Positions 15,932-25,547 are shown, counted from the first letter of the stretch. The stretch: 64,000 nucleotides of DNA from Actinoallomurus sp963736325 (GCA_963736325.1 CAVTOG010000009.1:1322768-1386767), one strand, 5' to 3'. Notes: a model not told the origin generated them from the sequence alone. A program made the numbers and translations.

Positions 15932-16765
15932 CTAGACCACGGCGAGGTCGACGAGGCGGAGCCGATCCGGGTCGCCGATCAGGTCGATCGCGGTGATCCG
16001 GCCGCCGTCGACCGTGAACCGCAGCACCAGCAGCAGCCGCCCGCGCGGCGCGACGACGAGGCCGGGCGCGCCGTCCACGAGCGCGAGCCGGGCGAAGCTC
16101 GCGTGACCGGAGCCGGCGAGCGTCCTCTTCGCGACGTCCCGAGCCCCTCTCGCCTCGGGCTCCGCCTCCGCCCGCCGTACGACGCCGGGCGCCAGCACCC
16201 GGAGCAGGGCGTCGAGATCGCCGGCGCGGGACGCGGCCAGGAAAGCCGCCACGACCTCACGCCGCCCGTCGGCGCCGGCCGGAGGGGCGGCGCCGCGTAC
16301 GCGCAGGCGGGCGCGGCTGGCGAGCTTCTTCGCCGCGTCCGGCGACCGGTCGAGGATCTCGGCGATCTCCGCGAACGGCACGGCGAACAGGTCGTGGAGC
16401 ACGAAGGCGACGCGTTCTGCGGGGCCGAGCCGGTCGAGGACGACGAGCAGCGCGAGCCCGACGGAGTCGGCCAGCACCGCCTCCTCGGCCGGATCGTGCG
16501 CGGGCACCGGGTCGACGCCGTCCAGGGCCTGCTCGTCCCGCCGCCGGCGTGAGCGCAGCATGTCGAGGCAGACGCGGCCGACGATCGTGGTCAGCCATCC
16601 CGTCATGTTGACGATGGCGCCGGAGTCGAGGCGGCGTGCGCGCAGCCACGCCTCCTGCACCGCGTCGTCCGCCTCGTCGGCCGAGCCCAGCATGCGGTAC
16701 GCCACCGCCCGCAGATGGCCGCGCGCCCGCTCGAAGGGCTCGGCCGGCTCCGTCTGATCGTCCAT
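15932..16765 (-). CDS. ECF sigma factor with C-terminal SnoaL domain (SigJ/ECF41-like)
   Basis: A 277-residue sigma factor. Region 2 (RAVAYRMLGSADEADDAVQEAWLR) and region 4 (GPAERVAFVLHDLFAVPFAEIAEILDRSPDAAKKLASRARLRV) are followed by a roughly 110-residue NTF2/SnoaL-like domain (REVVAAFLAASRAGDLDALLRVLAPGVV...). In ECF41-type factors this fused domain replaces an anti-sigma factor and modulates activity. The group usually regulates an adjacent oxidoreductase gene; here the divergent neighbour 74 bp away is an FMN azoreductase, the likely target. Confidence 0.9.
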   Translation of the reverse strand: MDDQTEPAEPFERARGHLRAVAYRMLGSADEADDAVQEAWLRARRLDSGAIVNMTGWLTTIVGRVCLDMLRSRRRRDEQALDGVDPVPAHDPAEEAVLADSVGLALLVVLDRLGPAERVAFVLHDLFAVPFAEIAEILDRSPDAAKKLASRARLRVRGAAPPAGADGRREVVAAFLAASRAGDLDALLRVLAPGVVRRAEAEPEARGARDVAKRTLAGSGHASFARLALVDGAPGLVVAPRGRLLLVLRFTVDGGRITAIDLIGDPDRLRLVDLAVV

Positions 16766-16839
16766 CGGTCACCTTTCGCCGTCGTGGGTCGACATGAGAG
16801 CGACGAGCGGGAACGCGTGAGATCGACGAGAGGCAAGCG

Positions 16840-17514
16840 ATGACTTCACTACTGCATCTGGATTCGAGCCATTCCGGCGACTCCGTCAGCCGACGGCTGA
16901 CGGCGTTGTTCGCGGACACCTGGCGAAGGCGGCACGGCGAGGACGGGTACCGGTACCGGGACCTGGTCGCCGCCCCGGTGCCGCCGATCGGCCCGGCCTA
17001 TTGCGCCCTCGGCCGTCGCCTGGAGAGGAACGGCCTCGTCCCAGTGGAGAAGGTGGCGGCGACGGCCGAGAGCGGCGCCGAGGAGCGGGAATGGGCGTCG
17101 ACCGTGCCGCTCGTCACGGAGCTGCTGGCCGCGGACACCGTGCTGGTGGGCACCCCGATGTACAACTTCTCGGTGCCGGCCTCGCTGAAGGCCTGGATCG
17201 ACCGGGTGACCTTCCCCGGGGCGTACACCGACCCGGACACCGGAGACCGCCTGCTGCGCGGCACCCGCGTCGTGGTGGTCACCGCGCGCGGCGGCGCGTA
17301 CGGGCCGGGCACGCCGCGCGAGGCCTTCGACTTCCAGGAGCCCTACCTGCGGGCGTACTTCACCGACCTGGGCGTGGCCGAGGACGACCTGTCGTTCGTG
17401 CACGCCGAGATGACCCTGGCCGGCCTGGTGCCCGCCCTCGCCCGCCACCGGCCGCTGGCGGAGACCTCACTGGACGCCGCGCGAGCCACGGTCACCGCGC
17501 TGGCGGCCCGCTAG
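16840..17514 (+). CDS. FMN-dependent NADH:quinone oxidoreductase / azoreductase
   Basis: A 224-residue flavodoxin-like protein of the AzoR family. The N-terminal phosphate-binding LHLDSSHSGDSVSRRLT, the GTPMYNFSVPASLKAWIDRVTFPGAYT signature and the VTARGGAYG loop are conserved. Such enzymes reduce quinones and azo compounds by two electrons using NADH, often against electrophile stress. It is divergent from the SigJ-like sigma factor, which probably drives its expression. Length is normal. Confidence 0.9.
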   Translation: MTSLLHLDSSHSGDSVSRRLTALFADTWRRRHGEDGYRYRDLVAAPVPPIGPAYCALGRRLERNGLVPVEKVAATAESGAEEREWASTVPLVTELLAADTVLVGTPMYNFSVPASLKAWIDRVTFPGAYTDPDTGDRLLRGTRVVVVTARGGAYGPGTPREAFDFQEPYLRAYFTDLGVAEDDLSFVHAEMTLAGLVPALARHRPLAETSLDAARATVTALAAR

Positions 17515-17535
17515 GGTTCGCCGCTGAGACCGCCC

Positions 17536-18306
17536 CTAGTACGGGTCACCGCCGCCGCGGAGTGTGGTGGCGAGCTCGCCCAGGCGGCGCAGGGCGGCCT
17601 GCTGGAGGCCGGGGCCGAACGTCACACGGGCGACGCCCAGGGCGGCCAGGCGGGACAGTGACGGGACACCCGGGTGGTACAGGACGTTGAGCGGCCCCGG
17701 GATCCGGTCGACGAGGGTCGCGATCAGGGACTCCTCGGTCAGGCCGATCACGAAGACGCCGTCCGCGCCCGCGTCCAGGTACGCGCGGCCGCGGGCGACC
17801 GTCTCCTCCAGGCGCTCCTCGGCGGACAGGCCCGGCAGCGCGCCGTCGCCGTACACGTCGACGCGGGCGTTGATCACCAGGTCGGCGTCCGCGTCGCGGA
17901 TCGCGGCGAGGCGTGCCGCCTGCTCCTTCGCGCCGGCCAGGACACGACCCTCACCCGCGTTGTGGACGGTGTCCTCGATGTTGCAGCCCGCGGCGCCGGC
18001 CTCGCGCAGCCGGGCGGCGAGATCGGCGGGCGGCAGGCCGTAGCCGGACTCGGCGTCGACCGAGACGGGCACGTCGACGGAGCGGGTGACGCGGGCCGCC
18101 GCGGCGAACATCTCCTCAGGCGGCGCGGCCTCGCCGTCCTCGTACCCGAGGCTGTCGGCGACCGCGTGGCTCGCCGTGGCGATCGCGGGAAACCCGGCTC
18201 CCGCGAGGACACGGGCGCTGGCGGCGTCCCAGGAGTTCGGGAGTACGAGGAGGTCGTCTTCGTGGTGCAGGGCGCGCAGCCGCGCCCTCTTGTCCGGCAG
18301 GCTCAT
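17536..18306 (-). CDS. Isocitrate lyase/PEP mutase family protein
   Basis: A 256-residue TIM-barrel lyase-family protein starting at the ATG at 18306 (MSLPDKRARLRALH). Conserved features are LVLPNSWDAASARVLAGAGF, the metal-binding DAESGYG, and NIEDTVH. It lacks the KRCGH catalytic cysteine loop of isocitrate and methylisocitrate lyases, having a short gated loop instead, so it belongs with the functionally unassigned PEP-mutase-like group (possible oxaloacetate decarboxylase or phosphonopyruvate-type chemistry). Compare the paralogue at 41128-41997, which keeps the cysteine. Confidence 0.85.
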   Translation of the reverse strand: MSLPDKRARLRALHHEDDLLVLPNSWDAASARVLAGAGFPAIATASHAVADSLGYEDGEAAPPEEMFAAAARVTRSVDVPVSVDAESGYGLPPADLAARLREAGAAGCNIEDTVHNAGEGRVLAGAKEQAARLAAIRDADADLVINARVDVYGDGALPGLSAEERLEETVARGRAYLDAGADGVFVIGLTEESLIATLVDRIPGPLNVLYHPGVPSLSRLAALGVARVTFGPGLQQAALRRLGELATTLRGGGDPY

Positions 18307-18381
18307 ACTTCTGACGGTACGGGCTGGGGACGGCCCCGCTGAAGAGCCAATTCGGGGCCGTCCCACAGGGCCACTGGACGG

Positions 18382-19791
18382 TCAGCAGCTCCAGGTGACG
18401 GAGGCCGTCGCGCCCGAGGAGAACGACACCGAGCCGCTGCCGCTGCCGAGGCAGATGCCGCCGGGCCGGTGTGCCGTGATGCCCGCGGACTGGCCGGCCG
18501 AAAGGCTGCCGCTCCCGCTCGCGGAGACGTTGTTGGTGCCGCTCACGCTGTAGTTGACCGGACCGCCCACCGCAGTCACGGTGACCGTGCAGGTGAGCGT
18601 GTGGCTCATGTGGCAGCCGGACACCGACAGCGTGCCGGGTGCCGGCGGGTGGGACGGCGGGTGCGGGTGCCGACGGGGTGGGTGCTTCGGCGTGGGCGTG
18701 GGCGTGGGCGTCTTGCTCGACTTGGACGGACGCGCGCTCGGGGTGTTCGCGTCGGTCGGCAACGGGCCCTCGGAGAAGTCCGGCGAGGACGGGTCGTCGG
18801 ACGGAGAGTCGCCCGGGCTCGCCGCGATGTTCTGGTTGTTGCCGGAGTCCTGGCTATCGCCGCCCGGCAGCAGCAGGAAGATCCCGCCGATCACCAGCAC
18901 GCCGAAGGCGACCGCCGCGAGAGCCGGCCACAGCTTCGGAGTGGCGCGCTCCTCCGGCTCGGGCTCGACCTCCGCCGGGGGCTCGGCGCGCATCGCGATC
19001 GTCGACCGCATGTCCGCGAACTGAGGGGAGGCCGCCGTCGTGAGCACGCGCTCGCGCAGGGCCTCGGGGATGGCGGCGATCGGCATCGCGTTCAGCAGCC
19101 GCGCGGTCGCGACCTTGCGGTTGCCCCGCGCGCCGCAGATCGGGCAGTTCGTGATGTGCCGGGCGAGCTTCCCGCAGGTCTCGCCGTTGAGCGGCTGCTC
19201 CGGAGGGCCTGCCAGCGCCGAGACGCTCGGGCAGTCCTCGCGTCCGGTCGCCGCGACGACCACGGCGGCGAAGGCGTCGTCGAGGTCGTGCCGCGCCTGC
19301 GCGACGAGCACGGACGCGTCCTGCGGCGTCGTGCAGAGAACCTCGGCGAGTTCGTGCGGGTCCAGCTCGTGGCGCAGGGACAGGTCGAGCGCCTCGCGCT
19401 GCTGGCCGTTCAGCACCAGCAGGGCGGTGTGCACGAGCTGCCGCGTCGCCTCGTCGGCCTCCAGGCCGGCGGCCTCGGGCGCCCGCGTGCGCTCGGCCGG
19501 GATCTCGGACTGCGCGCGGCGGCGCAGGCATTCGGTTCGCGTCACCGCGTAGAGCCAGCCACGGAAGAGCCGCGCGTCCGGCAGCCCGCCGATGCGCTCC
19601 TGCACGGTGATCAGGGAGTCGTGCAGCCCGAGAGCCGCCGCTTCCTGATCACGGAGGAGAACATGGCAATAGTCGAACAAACGAGGTCCGTAGACGTCGT
19701 AGATATGAGCCAGAGCGGCTCCATCACCGGCGCGCAGCGACTGTGCTAGCCGTCGGTCGTCGGCCCGTTCAATACTCGGCCAGCCGGCCAC
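18382..19791 (-). CDS. Membrane-bound sigma factor/zinc-finger fusion protein, copy 1
   Basis: A 469-residue protein starting at the GTG at 19791, with AGGAGG four bases upstream; the longer frame lacks a start signal. Order: an ECF sigma-like region (RRLAQSLRAGDGAALAHIYDVYGPRLFDYCHVLLRD, region 2; a weaker region 4), an anti-sigma type zinc-binding motif H212-x3-C216-x2-C219, a cytoplasmic linker, one transmembrane helix (about 285-307), a Pro/Thr/Ser-rich stalk, and an extracytoplasmic beta-rich, Cys-containing domain ending in WSC. The sigma and anti-sigma modules are thus in one chain across the membrane. A homologous copy lies at 21708-23204. The signal sensed is unknown. Confidence 0.8.
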   Translation of the reverse strand: MAGWPSIERADDRRLAQSLRAGDGAALAHIYDVYGPRLFDYCHVLLRDQEAAALGLHDSLITVQERIGGLPDARLFRGWLYAVTRTECLRRRAQSEIPAERTRAPEAAGLEADEATRQLVHTALLVLNGQQREALDLSLRHELDPHELAEVLCTTPQDASVLVAQARHDLDDAFAAVVVAATGREDCPSVSALAGPPEQPLNGETCGKLARHITNCPICGARGNRKVATARLLNAMPIAAIPEALRERVLTTAASPQFADMRSTIAMRAEPPAEVEPEPEERATPKLWPALAAVAFGVLVIGGIFLLLPGGDSQDSGNNQNIAASPGDSPSDDPSSPDFSEGPLPTDANTPSARPSKSSKTPTPTPTPKHPPRRHPHPPSHPPAPGTLSVSGCHMSHTLTCTVTVTAVGGPVNYSVSGTNNVSASGSGSLSAGQSAGITAHRPGGICLGSGSGSVSFSSGATASVTWSC

Positions 19792-19979
19792 GTGTCCTCC
19801 TGCTGAACTGGGTGTAAGGCGAGGACTCAGACGCCCCATCCGAAACCTAGGATCCCGAATCCTGCCATCAAACTACGCACAATGCATGTTTAAACGGTCA
19901 AATCTGTTATGTGGTGTGACCGTGCGTGTCCAAATTCAGGAACCCTGCAGGAAAGGCTGACTCGGTGTGACCGGAGCCA

Positions 19980-21665
19980 TCAGGACTTCAGATCGGGAAA
20001 GTCGTCCTCGCGAAACTCCGACGCCCGCCGATCGTCGTTCTCCAATCCGCGGAGCTCGACGCGGCGGATCTTCCCGGAGATCGTTTTCGGCAGTTCGGCG
20101 AACTCCACACGCCGCACGCGCTTGTACGGCGCCAGATGTTCCCGGCAGAACGCCAGGATCGACCGGGCCGTCTCCTCCGTCGCCTCATGCCCCGCCGCCA
20201 GGGTGACGTACGCCTTGGGCACCGCGAGGCGTACGGGATCGGGCGCGGGCACGACGGCCGCCTCGGCCACCGCGTCGTGCTCCAGGAGCACGCTCTCCAG
20301 CTCGAACGGTGAGATCCGGTAGTCCGACGCCTTGAACACGTCGTCGGTGCGCCCGACGAATGTGATGTAGCCGTCGGCGTCCTTCGTCGCGACGTCGCCG
20401 GTGTGGTAGAAACCGCCGGCCATCGCCGCGTCGTTCAGCTCGGTGTCGCCGTGATAGCCGGTCATCAGCGCCAGCGGCCGGTCCGACAGGTCGATGCAGA
20501 CCTCGCCCTCGTCGCCGCGCTCGCCGGTGACCGGATCGAGGAGGACGATCGTGTATCCGGGCAGCGGGCGTCCCATCGAGCCGGGCTTGAGAGTCTGGCC
20601 GGGGGAGTTGCCGACCTGAGCGGTAGTCTCGGTCTGGCCGTAGCCGTCGCGGATGGTCAGGCCCCAGTGCTTGTGCACCTGGTCGATGATCTCCGGGTTG
20701 AGCGGCTCGCCCGCCGCGACCGCCGTGCGCAGCGGCAGGCTCCAGGCCGACAGGTCCTCCTGGATCAGCATCCGCCACACCGTCGGCGGCGCGCAGAAGC
20801 TCGTGACCTCGCACCGCTTCAGCACGTCCAGCATCGCGGGCGCGGAGAACCGCGTGTAGTTGAAGACCAGGACGCAGGCGCCGGCGTTCCACGGCGCGAA
20901 CAGGTTGCTCCACGCGTGCTTGGCCCAGCCCGGCGAGGAGACGTTGAGGTGCATGTCGCCGGGGCGAAGCCCGATCCAGTACATCGTGGACAGGTGCCCC
21001 ACGGGGTACGACGCGTAGGTGTGCTCGACCAGCTTCGGCTTGTCGGTCGTGCCGGAGGTGAAGTAGAGGAGAAGCGTGTCGTCCGCGTGCGTCGCGGCGT
21101 CGCCCGGGGTGTACGGCTCGGCGCCGGCGGCGTCCTCGTACGCCAGCCAGCCTTCGGCCGAGCCCACGGAGATCTTCGTCCAGTCGCCCTCCAGGCCGGT
21201 GAACTTGGCGGTGTCGGCGGCGCCGGTCACGACGTGGGCGACGCCGCCGCGCTCGATGCGGTCGGCCAGGTCAGCGGAGGTGAGCAGCGTGCTCGCCGGG
21301 ATGAGCACCGCGCCGAGCTTCATCGCCGCGAGCATCGTCTCCCACAGCTCGACCTGGTTGCCGAGCATCAGCAGGATCCGGTCGCCGCGCCCCACGCCGT
21401 GCGAGTGCAGCCAGCCCGCGAGCCGGCTGGAACGCGTCGAGAGCTCGGCGAAGGTGAGCTTCGTCTCCTCGCCGTCCTGCTCGATGATCCACAGCGCCGG
21501 GGCGCCGGGCGTCTCGGCGGCCAGCACGCCGTCGAACCAGTCCGTCGCCCAGTTGAACACCGTCACGTCCGGCCAGCGAAAGCCGCCGCGGGCGGTCTCG
21601 TAGTCGTCGGCGTTGGCAAGAAGGAAGTCGCGGGCGGCTCGGAAGGTTGCGACGTCAGGAGTCAT
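19980..21665 (-). CDS. Acyl-CoA synthetase (AMP-forming)
   Basis: A 561-residue ANL-superfamily adenylate-forming ligase, starting at the ATG at 21665. The P-loop YFTSGTTDKPKLVEHTY, the DGYGQTET motif, the YHTGDVATKDADGYITFVGR hinge region and the C-terminal catalytic lysine in SGKIRRVELR are all present. It activates a carboxylic acid as acyl-AMP and transfers it to CoA; the close family includes acetyl/propionyl and medium-chain acyl-CoA synthetases. It lies between the two sigma-fusion genes on the same strand, with short gaps (188 bp and 42 bp), so co-expression is possible but not required. Confidence 0.9.
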   Translation of the reverse strand: MTPDVATFRAARDFLLANADDYETARGGFRWPDVTVFNWATDWFDGVLAAETPGAPALWIIEQDGEETKLTFAELSTRSSRLAGWLHSHGVGRGDRILLMLGNQVELWETMLAAMKLGAVLIPASTLLTSADLADRIERGGVAHVVTGAADTAKFTGLEGDWTKISVGSAEGWLAYEDAAGAEPYTPGDAATHADDTLLLYFTSGTTDKPKLVEHTYASYPVGHLSTMYWIGLRPGDMHLNVSSPGWAKHAWSNLFAPWNAGACVLVFNYTRFSAPAMLDVLKRCEVTSFCAPPTVWRMLIQEDLSAWSLPLRTAVAAGEPLNPEIIDQVHKHWGLTIRDGYGQTETTAQVGNSPGQTLKPGSMGRPLPGYTIVLLDPVTGERGDEGEVCIDLSDRPLALMTGYHGDTELNDAAMAGGFYHTGDVATKDADGYITFVGRTDDVFKASDYRISPFELESVLLEHDAVAEAAVVPAPDPVRLAVPKAYVTLAAGHEATEETARSILAFCREHLAPYKRVRRVEFAELPKTISGKIRRVELRGLENDDRRASEFREDDFPDLKS

Positions 21666-21707
21666 GCGAAACATCCTGGCACTCGACCGCCCGCGACGTA
21701 AGACCGC

Positions 21708-23204
21708 CTAGAGGCCGCACCGCCAGGTGATCGCCGCCGTGCCGCCCGGGGAGAAGGACACCGTTCCGTGGCCGTCCACGAGGCCGCAGTTCGCGGTGCG
21801 GGTGACCGCGACCGTGACCGTGTCGCCCTTGGCGAGGTGGCCGCTGCCGCCCGAGGACAGACCCGAGCTGGCGCTCGCGACGCTCCAGTCCACCGCACCG
21901 CCCTGCGCGGTCAGCGTGATGTTGCACGTGTCGTCGCCGAGGCCGATCGTGCAGCCGTCCACCGCGAGCGTGCCGTCCGCGGGCGGCTTGGGCGTCGGCT
22001 TCTTGGTGTGGGTCGGCGCCGGCGGCCTCGGCTTCGTGTGCGTCGGTTTCGGGGTCGGCGTGTGCGATGGGGTGGGCGACGGCGACTTCTTCTTGCTCTT
22101 CGCCGGCGTCGGCGCACTGTCGGTCGGCGAGGGCATGTCGGACGGCCAGCCGGTGCTGCCCGCGGCGACGCCGCCCGGCCTCTTGTTGTCGCTCGCCGGC
22201 TTGGACCCGCCGGGGCCGCCGGTGATCAGGAAGACCGCGCCGACGAGGAGGATGACGGCCGCCGCCGCGCCGATCGCCGGGAACAGGCGGGGCGATCCCG
22301 TGCGGCTCTCCTTGCGCGTAGCACGTGCGCGTTCGAGGCTCGTCGGCCAGCCCCAGACGTCGAACGGCTCCGCGCGCTGGGCGATGCGGGTGCGGTTCTC
22401 GTGCTGGTCGGGGGCCTCGGCCAGTGACAGCACGGCCATCCGCAGGTCGGAGGGGATCTCCGCCACCGGAAGGACCTGCATGAGCCGCGTCGTCGAGACC
22501 TTGCGCTTGCGGCGGTCGCGGCACGTCGGGCAGGACTCGATGTGGCGGATGAGCTTGCGGCAGACCTCCGCCGACAGCGGCCAGGCGTTCGCGTCGATCA
22601 GCGCGGCGACGCTCGGGCAGTCTTCACGGCCCGTACGAGCGATGATCGCCGCGGCGAGGGCGTTGTCGAGGTCGTCGCGCGCCTGGGCGACGACCTCGGT
22701 GGCCTGCTGGGAGGAGAGGCCGAGGACGCCGGCGAGTTCTTCGGCGGCCAGGTCGTGGCGGGCGGCGAGGTCGATCGCCTCGCGGAAGCGGCCCGCGAGT
22801 CCGGCCAGCGCGCTCTGCACGAGCTGGCGGGTCTCCTCGCGGCGCTGGCGCTCTTCGGCGTCGAGGAACGCGTCGTCGGCGGCTTCGGGAGCCTCGTGGC
22901 GGTTCTGATCGGCCCGCTCGGGATCGGAGAGCACTCGCAGGCACTCGTTGCGTACGATCGAGTAGATCCAGCTGCGGAACCGCTCGGGCTCACGGAGCTT
23001 GGCGATGTGCTCCTGCGTCGCGATGAGGGAGTCGTGCAGCGCGTCGGCGGCGAGGTCCTCGTCGCGGAGCAGCGCGTGACAGTAGTCGAAGAGACGCGGA
23101 GCGTAAAAGTCGTAGATCTCTGGAAGTGCGGTGGTGTCGCCGGCGCGCAGTGCCTGCGCCAGCCGGCGATCCTCGACGCGACCGAGACTCGGCCAACCGG
23201 CCAA
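21708..23204 (-). CDS. Membrane-bound sigma factor/zinc-finger fusion protein, copy 2
   Basis: A 498-residue paralogue of the protein at 18382-19791, from the TTG at 23204 (GGGAGGA upstream). Both begin LAGWPS or VAGWPS and share the whole plan: an ECF sigma region 2 (RRLAQALRAGDTTALPEIYDFYAPRLFDYCHALLRDEDLA), region 4-like helices, a zinc motif H221-x3-C225-x2-C228, one transmembrane helix, a Lys/Pro/Thr-rich stalk, and an extracytoplasmic Ig-like domain with two cysteines ending ITWRCGL. This copy has the better preserved sigma region 4 (LAAEELAGVLGLSSQQATEVVAQARDDL). The pair flank an acyl-CoA synthetase gene and probably arose by local duplication. Confidence 0.82.
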   Translation of the reverse strand: MAGWPSLGRVEDRRLAQALRAGDTTALPEIYDFYAPRLFDYCHALLRDEDLAADALHDSLIATQEHIAKLREPERFRSWIYSIVRNECLRVLSDPERADQNRHEAPEAADDAFLDAEERQRREETRQLVQSALAGLAGRFREAIDLAARHDLAAEELAGVLGLSSQQATEVVAQARDDLDNALAAAIIARTGREDCPSVAALIDANAWPLSAEVCRKLIRHIESCPTCRDRRKRKVSTTRLMQVLPVAEIPSDLRMAVLSLAEAPDQHENRTRIAQRAEPFDVWGWPTSLERARATRKESRTGSPRLFPAIGAAAAVILLVGAVFLITGGPGGSKPASDNKRPGGVAAGSTGWPSDMPSPTDSAPTPAKSKKKSPSPTPSHTPTPKPTHTKPRPPAPTHTKKPTPKPPADGTLAVDGCTIGLGDDTCNITLTAQGGAVDWSVASASSGLSSGGSGHLAKGDTVTVAVTRTANCGLVDGHGTVSFSPGGTAAITWRCGL

Positions 23205-23252
23205 AGGATCCTCCCGAGGGGTGTGAGTCGGCCCCGCCCCTGGAAGAAGAGT

Positions 23253-23285
23253 GGAGGCCCGACGCCCCGCTCCCGTCGGGCCTCC
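23253..23285 (-). terminator. Hairpin between the VWA gene and sigma-fusion copy 2
   Basis: A perfect 12-bp stem (GGAGGCCCGACG with its complement) and a 9-base loop, followed on the minus strand by ACTCTTCTTCC. It lies 106 bp past the stop of the VWA-domain gene and 49 bp before the next start, so it likely separates the two transcription units. Confidence 0.65.
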
Positions 23286-23390
23286 GTATAGAAGACGCCG
23301 GGGCGGGGAGGTTGGTTCACAGGATCCAATCACTAATCCTGAGAAATCCACCGACTAGTTTGGGACCGATATGAAGTCGTGCTGAGGGGG

Positions 23391-25547
23391 TCAGGGGCAC
23401 TGCGGGGTGTCGCAGATGCGGCGGGCGATCGTCTCCAGGAGTATCCGCTGCACATCCTGCGGTTTCTGTGCGTGGTACGCGGCGCCGTTGGTCTGCAGGG
23501 CGATTTTCTGCATGGACGCCATGTCGACGTCCGGGCCGAAGCCGATGAAGACGACGTTCACAGGTTTGCCTGGATTGTCCTCTCGTTTCAAGGTCTGCAG
23601 CAGGTTGAGGAGCGAGATGCCGTTGGCATCGTCGTTCTTGCCGTCGGTCAACACCAGGACCGTGTTGTAGTAACCGGCCCGGTACGTCTTGCGCAGTGAC
23701 CTGACGGAGGCCAGCACGGAGTCGTACAGGCCGGTGTCGCCGGTCGGATTCGGGCGTACGCGGCTGAGGGCGTTGAGGATCGCCTGCCGCCGGTTGCTCG
23801 ACCCGATCCGGGTGGACAGCGGGCCGATCGGAACCTCGGGCCGGTAGTCCAGCGCGCCGTTCATGTTCGTGGAGAAGGTCCACAGGCCGAGGTCGGTGTC
23901 GTCCGTCAGCATCGCGAGCCCGCCTTGGGCCACTTGCGCGGTCGCCTGCATCCGTGTCATGCCCTTGCCGACCGGCTGGGACATGGACCCCGACACGTCG
24001 AGCAGTGTCAGCATGCGCGTGCGCAGCGACAGTCTCGACCACGCCTGCATGGCCTCGGTCACGTCACCGGCCGCGGGGGTCGGCAGCGCGCGCGGGATCC
24101 GCGGGCTCAGCCCGCTCGCGGCCGAGAATCCGGTGCCGGCACGGCCGTCGGGCGTGCGGAACCCGAGCGCGTGCACCGCGGCCTTCGCCTGTACGGTCCC
24201 CATCGCCTGCCCCAGCAGCCCGGCCGCGCGCACCTTCGTGTCATCAGTCGTGGTCAGCGCGAACGGGTAGTCGAGGCTCAGCAGGCCCTCGCTCGGATAG
24301 ACCGCGCTGGCCGGGGACACCGGGTGGCCGTGGTTGTACTTCCACACGGCCTGCTCGGGAACGATCACGATCGGCGCCTTGCCGTGCAGGTCGCGGTGGA
24401 AGCTGGCGAACAGCGCCTGCGGCGTGGGTGAGAGGCTGTTCTGTACGTTCCGTACGATCTGGGTGAAGATCGGCATCGCGTTCGGGTCGCCCTGGAGCAG
24501 CATGCGGGTCATGACGACCGCGCCGATGCCACCGGCGCTGCGGTTCGGGTCGAGGATCTGCAGGTGGACGGAGTTCGACGGGAGCATCTCGTTCTTGCTG
24601 ACCGCGCCGGCCGAGAGCGCGTCCGTCGCCTTGAGCAGCATGTCCCAGGTCGGGCGGATGCCCTGGGTGCGCATCTTCGCGGCGAAGGTCCGCGACGTCG
24701 CGACGACGACCGGCGTACGCGCGACCGAGACCGGGGTCAGGTTGACGCTGTTCGCGCCCTTGGCGCTGCTGCGCACGAGTGTCACCCAGAGAGAGGAGTC
24801 GGGGATCCAGACGTCGGGGTCGCTCTCGCCCGGCACCGACCCGCCGCCCGACAGCACGGTGGTCATCCCGGCCGGGTCCGACGCCTTGACCTCCGCTTGG
24901 ACGCACTTGCCATCGAGCGAGTGCCGTTCCTTGTTGAAGCTCTCGGTGATGCCGCTCACGGCCGGGGCGATCTCCGGCGCCGCCGCGACGTTGAGCTTGA
25001 TCGAGTTGCTGCCGCCGCAGCCGTGGCTGTCGGCGAGCGCGTACACGCCCGCGCCGAGCAGGATCGCCAGCCCGATCGCACCCGCGAGCGGGCCGATCAG
25101 CGTGCCGATCGTCCGCCGCCGCGCCGCGCGGCGCCTTCCCTCGCCTCGTCCGCGGCCGGATCCCCCGTGCCCGGAACCCCCGGAACCCCCGTGCCCTCCG
25201 CCGCCGGGTCCCTCGTATCCCGAGCCGCCGGACCTCGATCCGCCGGAGGGCGGAGGCCGGCCGGCCGTCTCGTAACGGCCCGCGCCCGCGTACCCGTACT
25301 CGTCGCGCGGGGCCGGGGGCTCACCGGTAGGGCGGCTGTCGCCGAAGTAGCCGCCGCCGTCGCCGTAGTCGACGCGCGGTTCGCTCGGGGGGCCGCCGCC
25401 GTACGGCGCGCGGTTCGTCGGCGGGCGGTGTGCGAAGAAGGGGTCGTACTCGTCGTCGGGAGTGCCTTGACCGTACTGAGCGGAGGCGTAAGGTTCGCCG
25501 TCGTGGGGGGCCCCGCCCCGCGGCATCTCGCGACGACGTCCGCTCAC
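23391..25547 (-). CDS. Membrane-anchored solute-binding protein with VWA domain
   Basis: 718 residues from the GTG at 25547 (GAGGAAA upstream). A Gly/Pro/Arg-rich disordered cytoplasmic segment of about 165 residues precedes one transmembrane helix (IGLAILLGAGVYAL). Outside the membrane is a type-II periplasmic binding-protein fold (about 195-470, like extracellular solute-binding family 11, ABC-type sulfate/molybdate binders), then a von Willebrand factor A domain with an intact MIDAS motif (LLDVSGSMSQPVG) and the conserved LVLTDGKND. No ABC permease is nearby, so a surface adhesion or sensing role is more likely than transport. This architecture recurs in actinomycetes; its function is not established. 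Confidence 0.85.
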   Translation of the reverse strand: MSGRRREMPRGGAPHDGEPYASAQYGQGTPDDEYDPFFAHRPPTNRAPYGGGPPSEPRVDYGDGGGYFGDSRPTGEPPAPRDEYGYAGAGRYETAGRPPPSGGSRSGGSGYEGPGGGGHGGSGGSGHGGSGRGRGEGRRRAARRRTIGTLIGPLAGAIGLAILLGAGVYALADSHGCGGSNSIKLNVAAAPEIAPAVSGITESFNKERHSLDGKCVQAEVKASDPAGMTTVLSGGGSVPGESDPDVWIPDSSLWVTLVRSSAKGANSVNLTPVSVARTPVVVATSRTFAAKMRTQGIRPTWDMLLKATDALSAGAVSKNEMLPSNSVHLQILDPNRSAGGIGAVVMTRMLLQGDPNAMPIFTQIVRNVQNSLSPTPQALFASFHRDLHGKAPIVIVPEQAVWKYNHGHPVSPASAVYPSEGLLSLDYPFALTTTDDTKVRAAGLLGQAMGTVQAKAAVHALGFRTPDGRAGTGFSAASGLSPRIPRALPTPAAGDVTEAMQAWSRLSLRTRMLTLLDVSGSMSQPVGKGMTRMQATAQVAQGGLAMLTDDTDLGLWTFSTNMNGALDYRPEVPIGPLSTRIGSSNRRQAILNALSRVRPNPTGDTGLYDSVLASVRSLRKTYRAGYYNTVLVLTDGKNDDANGISLLNLLQTLKREDNPGKPVNVVFIGFGPDVDMASMQKIALQTNGAAYHAQKPQDVQRILLETIARRICDTPQCP

